A stretch of DNA of 64,000 bases from Linnemannia schmuckeri (GCA_029449235.1 JANATG010000017.1:450001-514000), one strand, 5' to 3'. Counted from the stretch's first letter, positions 1 through 11,132 are shown. A program made the numbers and translations. The notes: generated from the letters alone by a model not told the origin.

Positions 1-399
1 TGTAGGCCCCTTTTCTTTCTCAATATTCCGTCGCAACCATTGTTTTGCTTTTTGATCACCTCCCTATTTTCCTTTTTTTCCTTCTCTCTATCCACTCAAC
101 ATTTTTGAACCTAGTTAACACTATTAGCCCTCGTTCCTTCTTATCGCTATTCTTGGACCCCCTTCACATGCTTTCCTGCAATTTTCGGCGCACTGTTAGA
201 GTTGAGGCGGATAGTTTATGCCAGTAGTTGTGAAGTTGGAGTCGAGAAGAATCAATGAGGAAAGATGTGGCTCCACAAAACCAAACGTTAAGTATTTATT
301 ACTAAGAGTCCATGGAACTGGATAGAATATTAGTTATCAACTAGGTTGGGGCTCATCCTGGCATGTAATGCTGAAATCTGCTATATAGCCCAGTCGCCA
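1..399. other. Gene-free start of window
   Basis: No coding region is supported here. The first 180 bases are pyrimidine-rich on the plus strand and contain only a short open frame without recognisable protein character. Confidence 0.5.
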
Positions 400-472
400 C
401 ATTCGAGTTCTAGCACCGATTCTGACTTGGAGACGGAATGAGAGCTTCGAACTCAATTGCTTGCTTAGTTGG
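400..472 (-). pseudogene. LSU (28S) rRNA fragment, degenerate
   Basis: The plus strand carries a diverged version of the antisense of the LSU 3' region: the stretch TTCTAGCACCGATTCTGACT and the following GGAG..GAGAGCTTCGA align, with a deletion, to the longer LSU copy at about 30875-30955. It lies just downstream of the beta-trefoil-like gene. This is the weakest of the LSU pieces and could be shorter than drawn. Confidence 0.5.
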
Positions 473-491
473 ACCATGGCTTAAACGTCTC

Positions 492-1019
492 CTACTCACT
501 AACACGAGCAATCCTCCAGGAATCCAGGATACCTTCAGTGCCTTTGACATTGAAATTAACATAGTAGGGCTCCTTCTTGCCCTCCTCCCTGTCGATGCTG
601 ACAACAAGAGTCTTGCCCCCGACCAATCTGGAGTAAGCGAGTTCATAGCTAGTGGAGGAGCCACCGCCCTCTCTGGTAATAGTAAACTCGACGGGGGTGG
701 GAACGACGCCGAGGTAGGCACCGGGATTGGCACCTGCGCGGCGGAGACCCAGGTACTTGCCGGGGGCACCCAGAGACTCGAGCGTGATTCTTCCATGCTT
801 CGTGTTCTTCAGGCGCCAGATCTGCGTAGACGAGTCCTGCCGAGGAAAGGTGCGCACGCTGCCTTCCATCGCATCTGGCTCAGCAGTGGCATAACGGTTG
901 TATCTCGGAACGTGGAAGGTACCGTAATAGATTCGGTAATTGCCGTTATCGAGCAGCACAGGCGAGGCAGCATGGACGATGGCAAGGAGAGCGACAAGGG
1001 CAAAGATGGCGTAACGCAT
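492..1019 (-). CDS. Small secreted beta-trefoil-like protein
   Basis: An intact, intronless 175-residue protein. Residues 1-17 form a hydrophobic signal peptide ending near VHA, so the product should be secreted. The mature part has the spacing of a single beta-trefoil domain: an opening LDNGNYRIYYG strand, an internal IWRLKN segment, GKYLGLRR, and a closing segment SWRIARV. This arrangement is known from fungal serine-protease inhibitors of the I66 type and from ricin-B-like lectins. I infer one of those two roles but cannot separate them, because the QxW repeats of lectins are not clear and the reactive loop of inhibitors is not defined. No cysteines are evident. The ATG at 1017-1019 gives the signal peptide directly, and an A/T-rich TTTAAA block lies about 55 bp upstream of it. 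Confidence 0.75.
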   Translation of the reverse strand: MRYAIFALVALLAIVHAASPVLLDNGNYRIYYGTFHVPRYNRYATAEPDAMEGSVRTFPRQDSSTQIWRLKNTKHGRITLESLGAPGKYLGLRRAGANPGAYLGVVPTPVEFTITREGGGSSTSYELAYSRLVGGKTLVVSIDREEGKKEPYYVNFNVKGTEGILDSWRIARVSE

Positions 1020-1084
1020 TGCTGCAGAGTTGTTTTTGTGAGGTGATTTCCGTGAGTATGATGACCGAGCAGTTTAAATGTTAA

Positions 1085-2090
1085 AGAATTTGATGCAAAG
1101 CGATCACGTCTTTACTATTTTCAAGCGTGATGTTACCTGTGAGAGTTCTGCAAGGTTTTTACAAAATTACTGATTGATGTCGTTATGATGGTTGGTGTGG
1201 GATTTTGTGATGATCCGTGTGCCGTATCAATGAGTGTTCTTGATATGTGTCGGCACTCTTGCTTGGGCTCTGCGAAAAAGATCGTTCTTGTGGAGGCTCT
1301 TGCGACTGTTATTTCAATAGTTCTTACAGTAGTTATGTGAGTGCTGAGAGTGCTGTCACGATTCCAGAGTTTTGGAGTAGGGTCAGATGTGTGTTGGTGC
1401 AGGACTTTGTACTGCTTCTTTATATACGTGTAAAGAGGGGAAAAAGAAATGAAATGAATCTATTTGGACATAGAGAGAGAAAACAGAGGAACACCATGGT
1501 CAAGAATGACAAAATCCAGGAGAGAAAAATCACTTCGGAGCTTGAGTCAATATCGATGACGTGGAAGAGAGACAGCTGTAGTTACATAGATCAAAGGGGC
1601 ATAGGGACATATAGAGGAAAGAAAGGAGGGATCCTGGAAATAGATAGGGTTGCCAGAAAAAGAAAGAGATTGAGGGGAAGTGATGCTGGAGAAAAGAGAG
1701 ACACTGGTAAAGGAAGGGATGTGGAAAAAAAAGGATTAGGGTGGTGAAAATGGAAGGGTTAGTGGAGAAAAGAAGGGAGACTGGAAAAAGAAAGAGTTGC
1801 TGGGAAAAGAAGGGATACCGGCATAAATCAAAAAATGCTGGCATGAATGCATCCCTGCTCTTTTTGCCTGGCAGGACAGCTTTCTTGTTCTCTTACTGTT
1901 AAAAAAGGGGGGTGATGAGAATTCACGCAAGTTATCACCTCTTGTTAGTCTGGTTGGTCTGTAGGCTGAATCGAAGGGGAAGATACGGATGAAATAGGAA
2001 GAGTAAAAGAGGAGATGCAACCCAGAGACCAACACAAGGTGAATCAAAAAAAGAAGGATGCCAGGAAGGATTACGTACCTGTGAAATGAA
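1085..2090. other. Purine-rich spacer
   Basis: No gene is supported. From about 1437 to 1830 the plus strand is strongly purine-rich with a loosely repeated motif of the type AGAAGGGATACTGGAAAAAG. Open frames here (for example 1247-1747 +) reflect this composition and show no domain. Confidence 0.5.
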
Positions 2091-2093
2091 TAA

Positions 2094-2190
2094 CTGACTT
2101 GTGGCAGCCAAGCATTCATAGCGACGTTGCTTCTTGATCCTTCGATGTCGACTTTCCTATCATACTAAGACGGAATACGTGGTGGTTGGC
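2094..2190 (+). pseudogene. LSU (28S) rRNA fragment
   Basis: Sense-strand LSU sequence is readable: TTGTGGCAGCCAAGCATTCA, then GCGACGTTGCTTCTTGATCC, then TTCGATGTCGACTTTCCTAT followed by CATACT. This is the conserved segment just 5' of the sarcin-ricin region of LSU rRNA. Similarity fades after about 2185. It is too short to be functional and carries substitutions relative to the copy at 30605-31190. Confidence 0.85.
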
Positions 2191-2408
2191 TGCCCATGAA
2201 AGGAGATGGGTCAGCGATCTGAAAGACCAATGGATGAAAAAAAGGAGATAGGAAGAAGATAGTCGGAAAAAAAGCAAGGGATGAAATAAGGGCAGAGAGA
2301 AAAGCAACAGGAAAAATAAGGGAGTGATTAAGATTAGAGAAAGACAGAAAAGAAACTCTTAATCCTCTGTAAATTAAATGCTTACAAGGGTGTGTGAATG
2401 AGAGTGTA

Positions 2409-2498
2409 CATTAAAAGAATGATACTCACACATCTAGAGTCCCTGGCGGTGTCGAATAACAGGCTTTAGCCGTCATGTTATTCGGCATCGCTATCCAA
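2409..2498 (+). mobile_element. Solo right end of a DIRS-family element
   Basis: The segment CATCTAGAGTCCCTGGCGGT and the following GTCGAATAAC..GCTTTAGCCGTCAT match, inverted, the right extension plus terminal repeat of the DIRS element at 26093-26170. The inner part ATTAAAAGAATGATAC is the start of the terminal repeat. No coding sequence of the element adjoins it, so only the terminus survives. Confidence 0.7.
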
Positions 2499-2526
2499 AA
2501 ACACCTCGCCATTGAAGCAGCACTGG

Positions 2527-2552
2527 TTTTTATACTTTTAAAAGTATAAAAA
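2527..2552. repeat. Perfect 26-bp palindrome
   Basis: Thirteen bases TTTTTATACTTTT are followed immediately by their exact reverse complement. It could extrude as a cruciform; no function is visible. Confidence 0.8.
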
Positions 2553-2882
2553 TCACTGATACTTCGTGAAGTGTTGTTTGAAGTGACGTTGTGTGCAGAG
2601 GGAATCAACTAAGCAAGGAACCTCACTTTCATTTTTCCTCTTCACCCATCCTTATTGTTTTCTTTCCTCCCTCCTTACTCCTTTCTCTCTTCCCATTCCA
2701 TCTAAATATACTCCGGGCCCAGGGACTTTCGTTGGATTGCTATCAATCTTCATCCCTTCTAGGGATATGAGAAGGGAACACATGGCTCATTTACTGGGAG
2801 TGTTAGGGCCAAACGAAAAGAAGCAAAAAAAATCACATCACAAGACAATACTTCACTCCGACGAGTGTGACACTTCAATGTT

Positions 2883-2900
2883 GACACTTCGTGAAGTGTC
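2883..2900. repeat. Hairpin GACACTTC-GT-GAAGTGTC
   Basis: Eight-base arms flank a two-base loop. A shorter version of the same motif (ACTTCGTGAAGT) occurs at 2561-2572, and a direct GACACTTC copy lies about 17 bp upstream. Confidence 0.7.
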
Positions 2901-2912
2901 GACAGCCTCTCG

Positions 2913-4409
2913 TCAGGAGTTGAATAAAAATTTGTGAAATGCGCAATAATTGTTCTCTTGTAGCATTGCCAGCCGTCTGTTCCCTTGGGAAAGAACTTTA
3001 TACCAATTTACTGCAATCTCATCGTCAATCCATGCAATATTGGTCCTGAGATTTTGAATTTGTCCGTTCTTTGTCGAATAGGTCCAGACAAGGGAGTTCT
3101 GAAACATGACTAGCAGAGACTCATCTGTGGACAAGACTGGTGTGGATCCTTTCGGAAGTACCCCACGTTCTTTCCTGTCCCCCAGTTCCAAATCAAGATC
3201 TCTTTGTGAGAATCCACGCACCATACAAATATTGAGTTTTGAAGGGTCTTCATCAATAGTTTGTAGGACAAATAAAAACCTCCATTGAGCGAAAGCGCAG
3301 TGAGGGATATGGTGTAGAGCAGCCTGAGTCCTATTTGAGCTTCATATATGTCCAAGCAGCAACTATTGCAGGTCATTAGGACAAACTCTTGCGAATCTGC
3401 TAACTGCTGGTTGTTACTGCTGCATTGCTCCGAAAGGTGTTGAAAATTTGCAGAGCCAGCAAAAGTAAGGAGTGGCGATGTCTTTTCGTATCGGACTTCC
3501 TCAAAACCTTTATTCTGAGAGACAGCATGTTTGTCACCACCACTACCTACTGCTGACGTTTTCTTTTCAGACACCTATTTCTTGACCGTCATTTTTCTAC
3601 TGCTGCTGAGCCTGTTGTGCTGGTGGTTTTACTAGCTTGCGTTGAAATACCTCAACGGAAACTTTGCAGTTAGGAACCCATCCTTGCCAAGTCTCCGCGA
3701 GCTTGTGTTATGGGGTTTATCAAACATGGCCGCAAGTTCTCCATTGCTTGACAAGGCGACCTCAAGGAACGACATTCTGAATCCTTCTACTCCATCGATC
3801 TTGAATGCTATCCACGCCGTTGGTTGTCTTGGCTTGATCAGACCTTTCTTCGTCTTGTTTAAGAAGTTGAAGTAGCCATTCAAGTCCCACAGATCCAAAA
3901 AGAACTCTACCCCGCGGCCATTTTTGAAAACTATCACCACAGTTTTTCATCTTGAGAGACCGCAGTCGCCAAAATATGAACCTTTTTTTTAACATCCTTC
4001 AAGATAGAGCGTCAGAGGGATGTCAACCCTGTAAGTGACAGGTAACACGAGAATCGAGGGGTCGTCTCATTCTTGTTTTTGGTCTTGCTCTTCCTCTTCG
4101 AGATCACAAGGCTTTATCTCAAATAAAAAGCCGCCACTGGTTTTGGATCATTGTCATTGATGGTTTCGACAATATCATGACTACTACTGGTATCGTTGGC
4201 TTTCTTGAGTCGGTCTACAAACTCGAAATGCAAGTTGGGCGAGGCATCTGGCCTATAGTTTTTCTCAACGATCTTTGTATCGAGTCGAACGCGAACTGTC
4301 CGAATTTTTTTTTGGGAGGCGTATGAGAACAAAATATGCAGGAAAGAAGCTGTTGGTCCTCCAAAATCGTCTCTTCCTGTCGCCCATCTTGACTCATAAT
4401 TTTTAGCAT
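2913..4409 (-). pseudogene. Decayed beta-propeller-like protein gene
   Basis: Coding-like pieces in changing frames line up on the minus strand at 4409-4114, 3940-3632, 3574-3110 and 3224-2913. The overlap of the last two near 3224 fits a single frameshift. The pieces carry repeated strand patterns such as LSSNGELAAMFDKP, SLNGGFYLSYKLL and STDESLLVMFQNSLVWTYS, which resemble WD40-like propeller blades. A run of A near 4307 is the likely site of another frameshift. I infer a remnant of a large propeller protein; the exact family is unknown, and large fungal proteins combining such repeats with ion-transport domains are one possibility. No start codon or promoter can be assigned. Confidence 0.5.
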
Positions 4410-5268
4410 CCTCAGCTACTGACTTTGTAGTTCTTGTAGTTTATATTGATCTTCTTTCGAGCCTTTCCACAAGCCTGATACTTTCATAAAGCCGTTGTGA
4501 CTCTAGATAATAGAAAATGCAAACGAAACCAAAAATTAGGTAGGCAGACAGAGAGCTAAGTGGCCCTTTTCTTTTTGGTGGTTGCTGTTTAGGTGAGAGA
4601 GCTGCAAGAATGTTTTTGCATCACACGGCACTGGCGGCTTTCTCCTGAATGTTAACCAAACTTTTACTGGAAAATTGCCGTGGCATGAAAAAAGGGAGCC
4701 CTTTCTCTTGGCAGCCCTTTGCCCCTCTCTGTCTCCCTCATATAACAGGCACGCGTGTGTGCTGAGCTAGAAATGAGAGAGAAACGGAAGAACGATTAAG
4801 TAAAAAAGAAAGAAAGAAATGCGGGGGTTGGATGGTTACCGACGATGAGGAAGAACGGTTGATCCTTTTTTCCTCCTCCCCTCTTTTTCACTATGTCTTG
4901 CTAAAACAGCATTCAGCAGCTTGTAAGATCTAGAGAGAATGCACCACCACGAATTTTTCTGTTTAGCAGTAATGAGAAGAAAGAGAGAAGTAGGAGAATC
5001 ATCATCGTATACAATGTGGTAATTATTTTATTCACGACTAGTTATATTATGCTTTGGGAAGAATGAGAAAATTGGGTACCACCATGTAAAACGAAAATGC
5101 GATTAGAATGAGAACAATAATGAATGGAAAAGAAATGCTAGTGGCAGGAGAGCAAAACTGAATCGAGTGAAGTCAAATAAATAGCAAAGAGGGTAGAAGT
5201 GGGTATCATGAAGGGGAGGCTACGAAAGAGGAGGTTAGGTAAAGGAGTGGGACTTGCTCGTTTTTTTT
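4410..5268. other. Spacer downstream of the CotH gene
   Basis: No gene is supported. The region contains short GAAA-type runs near 4800 and A/T-rich sequence around 5020-5060. Confidence 0.5.
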
Positions 5269-7397
5269 TTACTTGCCAATCTGGTCAGGTACGCTTTTGG
5301 CGCGACTGGTGATCCAGGGCTTGATTCCGTTCGAGACGCTCTTGACGGGGCCCTTGATCGAGTTGTGGAAATCGGCAATTGTCCAGCCTAGGTTCTTTCC
5401 AGGCAGCTTGGAGCGGTCAATCGAGTAATCCCAGGCAACGTCCTGTTCAATCTGCGTCTCATAGGCATTGATGCGCGCATCCAAGGCCTTGTTGTTGAAG
5501 ACGTCCCGGGCAATGGTGAGGAGGGTGGTCTCGAACTGCTTGTTGATGTCCTTATTCTTGTAGATGAGCTTGGTAACCAGGGGGTGATCATTGGACCCGC
5601 GGCGCAGGCGACTCTGGGCAAATTTCTTGTATGTTGTGTCCACGTCCGCGTGGTTACCGTTGCTGAATGTGTGGTCAAAGTCGGTGGGGATGAACTGCCA
5701 GACCTTGCGCTGCGGGTTGAAGTACATAAAGTAGTTATTGCCTCTCCACCAGAAGGAGTCCCAGGCACCGGTTAGGTACTCGAGCGCCATCGAGCGCAGG
5801 TAGCCCTCGAGATCTAGGCGCAGGTTCCAGTAGGCGATACCGCCGGCGGCGGCGGGGTTCCAGTCCTGAAGGTCCTTCATGAAGGCGATGAACTGCTGCA
5901 TGGGCTCGTCCTTAGGGTTATCGCCCCGGATCTTGTTTTCATAGACCATGGGGTCGTAGTTGGCAGTGCGCGGGCCTTTGTAGAGCATGGCAGCCTTGTG
6001 GCCCGAGCCCATCTGGTACAGGGAGCCCAAGGCCTTCTTATCCCCTATGGCACCGTGGTGGATGGTGCTCATGAGGGAGGACTCCTCAATGTCCTCGACC
6101 ATCAGATAAAAACCATGGGGCTTGCCATTGACATAGACGCGCACATAGCTGCCCTGGTACGCGGGCACGCCGACCGCGTTGAGGATATCTAGGTACAGTT
6201 TCTCGCGAATCATGGTCGGGTCAATGTATTGCGAGCGCAGCTTGATGATGGGCCGGTCAAAGAAGGTCTCGCCCTTGTCGTCGTCAAATTTGATGCGCAA
6301 CGACACCTTCTTATACTTGCGTGAGCCATGGCCAGAGACCTTGAGCCTGACCTCACCAACCGAGTAGACAGTGTTGGCGTTAATAAACCTAAAGCCAGCC
6401 TTGATGGCCTTGCGCTCATCGTCCAGCGGATTGTTGATCATGTCGTCAAACGTTGTTGGCTCAGCCGTGAGGTGGATCGTGGCGATCTGGGAGCTGTCAA
6501 AGGCCCTGGAGGACTTAGGGCGAATGTCCTTGTAGACCTGCTTGATCGAGGGCAAAGTAGTGATGGTGGTCTGGCGGTTGAAAAACTCGTTCAGAGTGGC
6601 GGTGGCGTCTTTGTTGGCGAAGTAGCGTAAGAATTTTTCGCGCGCGACCACACCGTTTTTGTTGTTGAGCTGCACATAACGGTAGCCCGACGAGGCAGAG
6701 ACGCCAGCGACATTGGCGGACCACAGGGGGAACGTGGCCTCGGACATCTGCAGAGGGTACAGCTTCTTGTTGATCTCAACGGCGTACGTGTTGGTCGCAG
6801 CATCGGGGAAGCCGATAACAGTGTAAGCCACTGTAAAGAAAGAGGTAGTGTGGTTGTTGTTGTTATGGTGGTGTGGTGGGTGAAATGAAGTACATATGAC
6901 AAAGCGCAAAGGTTGTACAAAGAGACAAACGGTCGTGTTAATGCAATATATAGATGAAGGCCAGCAGTCGCTTGTGTACGTGTTTAAAGAGGAGCAGGAA
7001 AGAGAAGGTATGGTATGGACTATTGTTGTGATAGGAGAGGGTGAAGTGGAGGGGCAATTGGCATTCGCAGTATGTTGTTGTTGCGGCTCCCGTTCTTGTG
7101 GCAGGTGGTACATAAAAGAAGGGCATGTTCGTGTGTGTTTGCACGTGGAGAGAGACGAGAAATGCGTGGTCTCTAGTTCGCATGGGCAGTACTGATACTG
7201 CTTGCGCCACTACCGCACCACTACCACGCCACTGCCACGCCACTACCACGCCACTACCACGCCACTACTGCCAAGGCACACAGAGAGGCTAGAATGCACC
7301 AAGAGAGTAGGGTGGTGGGTAGAGGATGAAGGGTCTTACCATCAGCGAAAACGCTGGATGCCAGGGCCAAGAGACCTGAGATGAGGATGATGCGCAT
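5269..7397 (-). CDS. Secreted CotH-type kinase
   Basis: Two exons give a 539-residue protein: 7397..7340 (signal peptide, MRIILISGLLALASSVFAD) and 6830..5269. The 509-bp intron (7339..6831) has GT and TTTACAG borders and joins in phase as Asp-Val-Ala-Tyr. The continuous frame that runs up to 7113 is intron sequence and should not be used as the start. The CotH domain occupies most of the mature protein: YLDILNAVGVPAYQGSYVRV and HGFYLMVEDIEESSL, then SLYQMGSGHKAAMLYKGP, and the catalytic-type DFDHTFSNGNH. CotH kinases are atypical protein kinases first known from Bacillus spore coats. Fungal relatives are secreted or cell-surface proteins, and some in Mucorales act as host-cell adhesins. Which role applies here is not visible. 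A TATATAA lies about 190 bp upstream of the start. Confidence 0.9.
7205..7270. repeat. 11-bp minisatellite inside the CotH intron
   Basis: About six tandem units of the type CCACTACCACG lie within the single intron of the CotH gene. Confidence 0.85.
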
Positions 7398-7587
7398 TGC
7401 GTATGAGGGATGGAAAATAGAAAGAAAGAAGCGTAGCGAGGCGACTCAAAAGAAAGAGATAAGTAAAAAAGAGAGAGAAGCAAGTCCGAGGTAGGAAGCG
7501 AGGAGTTGTCCAACGAGATCAAGAAAAGTAATAGTGAAAGAATCAGTGGGAAACAATCATATCCTTTAATGCTTCTGGAATGACTCC

Positions 7588-7596
7588 ATTTATATA
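7588..7596 (-). promoter_or_regulatory. TATA-like box of the CotH gene
   Basis: On the minus strand the sequence reads CTATATAAATGG, about 190 bp upstream of the ATG at 7397. The distance implies a long 5' leader or an undetected leader intron. Confidence 0.4.
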
Positions 7597-7838
7597 GAGA
7601 GATCCATCTATAACTATAGTTAACTAGCGATAGGATGCAGGGCTGATGATATAGAGACTGGTGTCAGTCCTTGCTGCAGATCACTTTCAAATAGGGCGAT
7701 CAATATCCGATGCATACTGTAAATGGTTAAAGGTGAACTTCATTCCAGATATGACTGATATGTTACTGGAAGGAAGGGAGAGAGAATGATAAAAAGGAGA
7801 TTGGAGGAGGTTGGATGGAAGGAAGGACGGATGAAGGA

Positions 7839-7890
7839 AGGGGAAGGGGGAAGGGGGAAGGGGGAAGGGGGAAGGGGGAAGGAGGGAGGA
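7839..7890 (+). repeat. (GGGGGAA)n tract, G-quadruplex candidate
   Basis: Six or more runs of at least three G are spaced by AA, in a 7-bp tandem repeat. Confidence 0.8.
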
Positions 7891-8202
7891 GGACAGAGAG
7901 AGAGGATGTGAGGTCGGGAGGGATGAGGATGGGTGTAGTGGGAGCCATGTGGGAGGGCCGTATGTGGTGGTGGGAATAAGGATGAAGCCGCCTGACTTGC
8001 ACCCTTCTTCGAGGCGACTCGCTTCAATGCCAGTACATTTCTCGGAGTCACTTATTCCTTTTATCCCTTCGTCTGTCGCGAGTCACATATCCCACCCGCA
8101 AAAATTGGAAGCGAAAAAGCTTCCGAAACAGACGAAGGGATAATACCCCTCCGATTGGATTGGAAATCGGACTGCTTCATTCAACCCGAAGAAAAATTAC
8201 TA

Positions 8203-8230
8203 TTGCCCGACCACCCATAGTTAGAATGTG
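8203..8230 (+). repeat. Left TIR of 8203-10772 element
   Basis: This 28-bp repeat begins TTGCCCGACC and matches the right end in inverted orientation with one mismatch. Confidence 0.9.
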
Positions 8231-8685
8231 TGTACGTAAAAATTATGATCAAATAAAAAAATATGACACCACCCGCGTTTTCACTCCTTTATAGTGGCCA
8301 GCGAGAAGAACATGACCACGCAATCCGTTTTTTGATACCTTTTTTTTTTTTTTTTCCATCGAGCTATACCCATCTTCATCTGCATCACCATCCATTTCAA
8401 TCTCGATTTTCTTGAGATTCCACAAACACTTTTTCTTCTTTGCCAGTGAGGTATTACTCAGAAAGACTCCTTCTATTCAACCAGCTTATCCGTTTTGCTC
8501 TACCACCTCTCCTTGACATCGGCATTGAATTCCGTTAATGCATTAATTGGTCAATTCATGCCTTTCCTGTCACTTTTTTGCTTTTTTGCCACCGGGACGT
8601 TGTTCAGTGACCCCGTTTCTATTAGACTACGCTCAAGTACAGCTCCTTATGGTTGTTTCTGAGATTGTCATTCCGAGTCATTAAC

Positions 8686-10698
8686 ATGAAGCGTCGAGGT
8701 GAGTTCAACTATTCCATGCATTGATCCCGATTGATTTTTATTTGTCTCAAACCTTATCGTTTTTATGCTATTTATTTTATAGCGAGAATTCAACAGCAGC
8801 GGGATGAACGGGAAGAAAGGGCTTCTCAGGATATTATTCAGAAGGAGCGTGTTCAGTGGGAGTCTTTGGAGGAGGCCGATGATGATGATTTGTTGTTGGC
8901 GCTCGCTATCTCGGCGTCTACTGATGAATACTCTTCGCCTGTGTCTCATGCATCTTCTCAACCTATGAGTGAAGCTGAAATGGCTGCCCTACAAAGAGCG
9001 GACGTGTTAGAACGAGCACTCAGGGAATCCTCTCGTCAAATCAAGAGACTGGAGCAACAGCTAGAGCAGGCGCTCTCTCCAGTTTCTGGGACTTTCATTC
9101 GCATCGATCAACACAAGAGACGAAAAGGCACGAAACTGACCGGGGAGGAGAGACGTGCCGTTCTCCATCGCTATGAGATGTGTCGTGAGAAGAAACACAG
9201 AGGATCGGTTGTATCAACCCTGGACCCTTTTCTACGCACTGCTGTGTACTTCGGGACCTCACAGAATACAGTGAGGGATGCTGTTCATGGCAAGAACTTG
9301 GCGGATCGACGGGGTATGTACTCTCGTTTTAGCTCGGTGCGATTGATAGCTTCTGATCATCGGCAGAGAGCGGCAGCACTAAACATTTCTGGGCCTGTTG
9401 TTACTCTTAAACGTCTACATAAGTTCGTCTGAGAAACATGGTCATTGACATTCAAGGCTCCAGGACGAGAGACCATCCGCAAGATGATGTGTAACATGGG
9501 GTACAAGTACAAGGACGTTGGGAAGACAAGGAACTTTGTAGAACGGCCGATATTCGACAGCAGAGGCGCTACTATTTGCAGCAACGATACTCGGATCGGT
9601 TCAAAGATGCTCTGTTTGTCTGGTTGGATGAATCTTATTGCAATCATCAGCATGTCAATAGAAAGGTGCCCATTATACCATTTGCTTGCACACCTTCTCT
9701 TTTTCATTATTTTTATTGCTGTGATAATAATGGATTATATTTTGCTTTGTTCATAGACATGGTTTTCTGATGGTATGACTGTCCTTCGCAAGAATAATGG
9801 GCGGAGGATGAGATATGTCATTGTTCATGCAGGTTGCGAAGAAGGATGGATTGGTGAGCCGAAAATATGGGAGGCCAACAGCAGCAGCAAGACCCCCGAC
9901 TACCATGAGAACATGAACGCCAAGATTTTTGAGGAGTATATGGAGGAGCTGTGCCGTCATTGCGTAAAGAAGGGACACAGGAAGGTAGTCTTCTGCATGG
10001 ATAATGCAAAATACCATCGTCGTAAGGCTCTTGGGTCCAACACTGAAGAAAACCGCAAAACTCTTTCCACGCTCAACAAACCCGAACTCATTGATCGCCT
10101 TATTAAAATCAACCCCAGCCTCGATGCGAACCAACTCAACCAGCGCAAGAAACCACACCTTTATAGCATGGCCAGACAGGTTGAATACCAAGTTCCGCTA
10201 GCTGTTGAGGAGATCACGAGGAGGTATATTCACGTTGTTTTTTTCTACAATTCTTTCAATGTCCTATACACAATGCACCTTTTTAACATGCCTTCTTTAT
10301 TTAGATTCGGTTATTATGTCCTATGGCTCCCTCGTTACCACCCTGACCTCAATCCTATCAAGGAAGCGTGGGGAATAACAAAAGGCCATGTAGCCTACGA
10401 GAATGATGGATCCGACTTCGCTAAAGTCAAAACACTTGTGGTTGAAGGGTTGGGAAAGGCTGAACCGGCTTGGCCTAAGCTGGTTAAGAGGACTATGCGC
10501 AATGAAGCGAGATATATAAAGGAGGATCGCATTCGAATCAATGAGCCTCCAGGTTCGCCACTCTTGATAGAGACAGAGACAGAGACAGAGACAGAGACAG
10601 AGACAGAGACAGAGACAGAGACAGAGACAGAGGAGGAGGACGAAGGCGAGGAGGAGAATATGATTGATATGGGTGAGCTAGACGATGGTATTCACTGA
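8686..10698 (+). pseudogene. IS630-type DDE transposase with three introns, broken
   Basis: Exons are 8686..8698, 8783..9665, 9757..10223 and 10305..10698; all introns (84, 91 and 81 bp) have GT-AG borders and keep phase. The protein has an N-terminal coiled/acidic region, a helix-turn-helix part, and a DDE RNase H fold. The catalytic residues are present: Asp in WLDESYCNH (9627-9629), Asp in FCMDNAKYH (10000-10002) and Glu in PDLNPIKEAW (10363-10365). About 93 residues separate the last two, because of a helical insertion known from this transposase branch. Two lesions break it: an in-frame TGA at 9430-9432 and a frameshift near 9545. The C-terminus is a Glu-Thr dipeptide repeat followed by an acidic tail. 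The flanking TIRs make it the transposase of the 8203-10772 element. Confidence 0.85.
10570..10631 (+). repeat. Coding hexanucleotide repeat (AGACAG)n
   Basis: About ten tandem hexamers encode alternating Glu-Thr in the transposase tail. The repeat is in frame, so length changes by whole units do not shift the reading frame. Confidence 0.9.
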
Positions 10699-10744
10699 CA
10701 AAAATTAAAGTTTATTGCCTGTCACAATTTCACGTACGTATTCT

Positions 10745-10772
10745 CACATTCTAACTATGGTTGGTCGGGCAA
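10745..10772 (-). repeat. Right TIR of 8203-10772 element
   Basis: Read on the minus strand it begins TTGCCCGACCAACCATAG and is followed outside by the TA duplication at 10773-10774. Confidence 0.9.
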
Positions 10773-11077
10773 TAGCTGTTTGTGTATTGAACGCTGGATT
10801 CAAGGGCTTGAATCCAGCCTTTACTCAACCTTGATCAAAACACAGCACTTTTTCATTGTCTATTCCATAAACCCCGCCCCAAATGTATTGAACTCTTTAT
10901 CAGATTGCTTCTTTTCAGTGCCCTAAAAATCAACATATCGAACTTGCATTTCATGGAAGTGATCAATTTAGACTTGACTATTGAAAGCAAGTCTCCAGAA
11001 ACTGCCTATTCGACGATGTTTTGCTTAGTCTTCAATATGCTTGGTGTTGTTTGCTATGAGTGCTACAAGTGTATTTC

Positions 11078-11132
11078 AGAGATTAAGCCCATTGTTGTAA
11101 AGATTTGTTCGAAAGAACAACATATCTCCCTC
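11078..11132 (+). pseudogene. LSU (28S) rRNA 3'-terminal fragment
   Basis: GAGATTAAGCCCATTGTTGT matches the conserved last bases of LSU rRNA. It is followed by GTTCGAAAGAACAACATATC, which also follows the LSU ends at 47225 and (inverted) 30605, so it is probably the native 3' spacer. Confidence 0.8.

Larger units (their letters stand above)
7398..8200. other. CotH upstream region
   Basis: Holds the likely CotH promoter (TATA-like block at 7588-7596) and the G-rich repeat at 7839-7890. No gene is supported. Confidence 0.5.
8203..10772 (+). mobile_element. IS630/Tc1-type DNA transposon with TIRs
   Basis: The element starts TTGCCCGACCACCCATAGTT and ends with the reverse complement of TTGCCCGACCAACCATAGTT; the 28-bp terminal inverted repeats differ at one position. 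TA dinucleotides flank both ends (8201-8202, 10773-10774), the expected target duplication for this superfamily. A single intron-containing transposase gene fills the interior. At 2570 bp it appears structurally complete, although its transposase is broken. Confidence 0.9.

Noticed and set aside
438..1046. A 202-codon frame on the plus strand opposite the trefoil gene
   Set aside because: It is antisense to a convincing secreted protein with a signal peptide and has no protein-like features.
6831..7113. Extension of the CotH frame to an upstream ATG
   Set aside because: This is intron sequence; the signal peptide lies in the upstream exon 7340-7397 and splices in phase.
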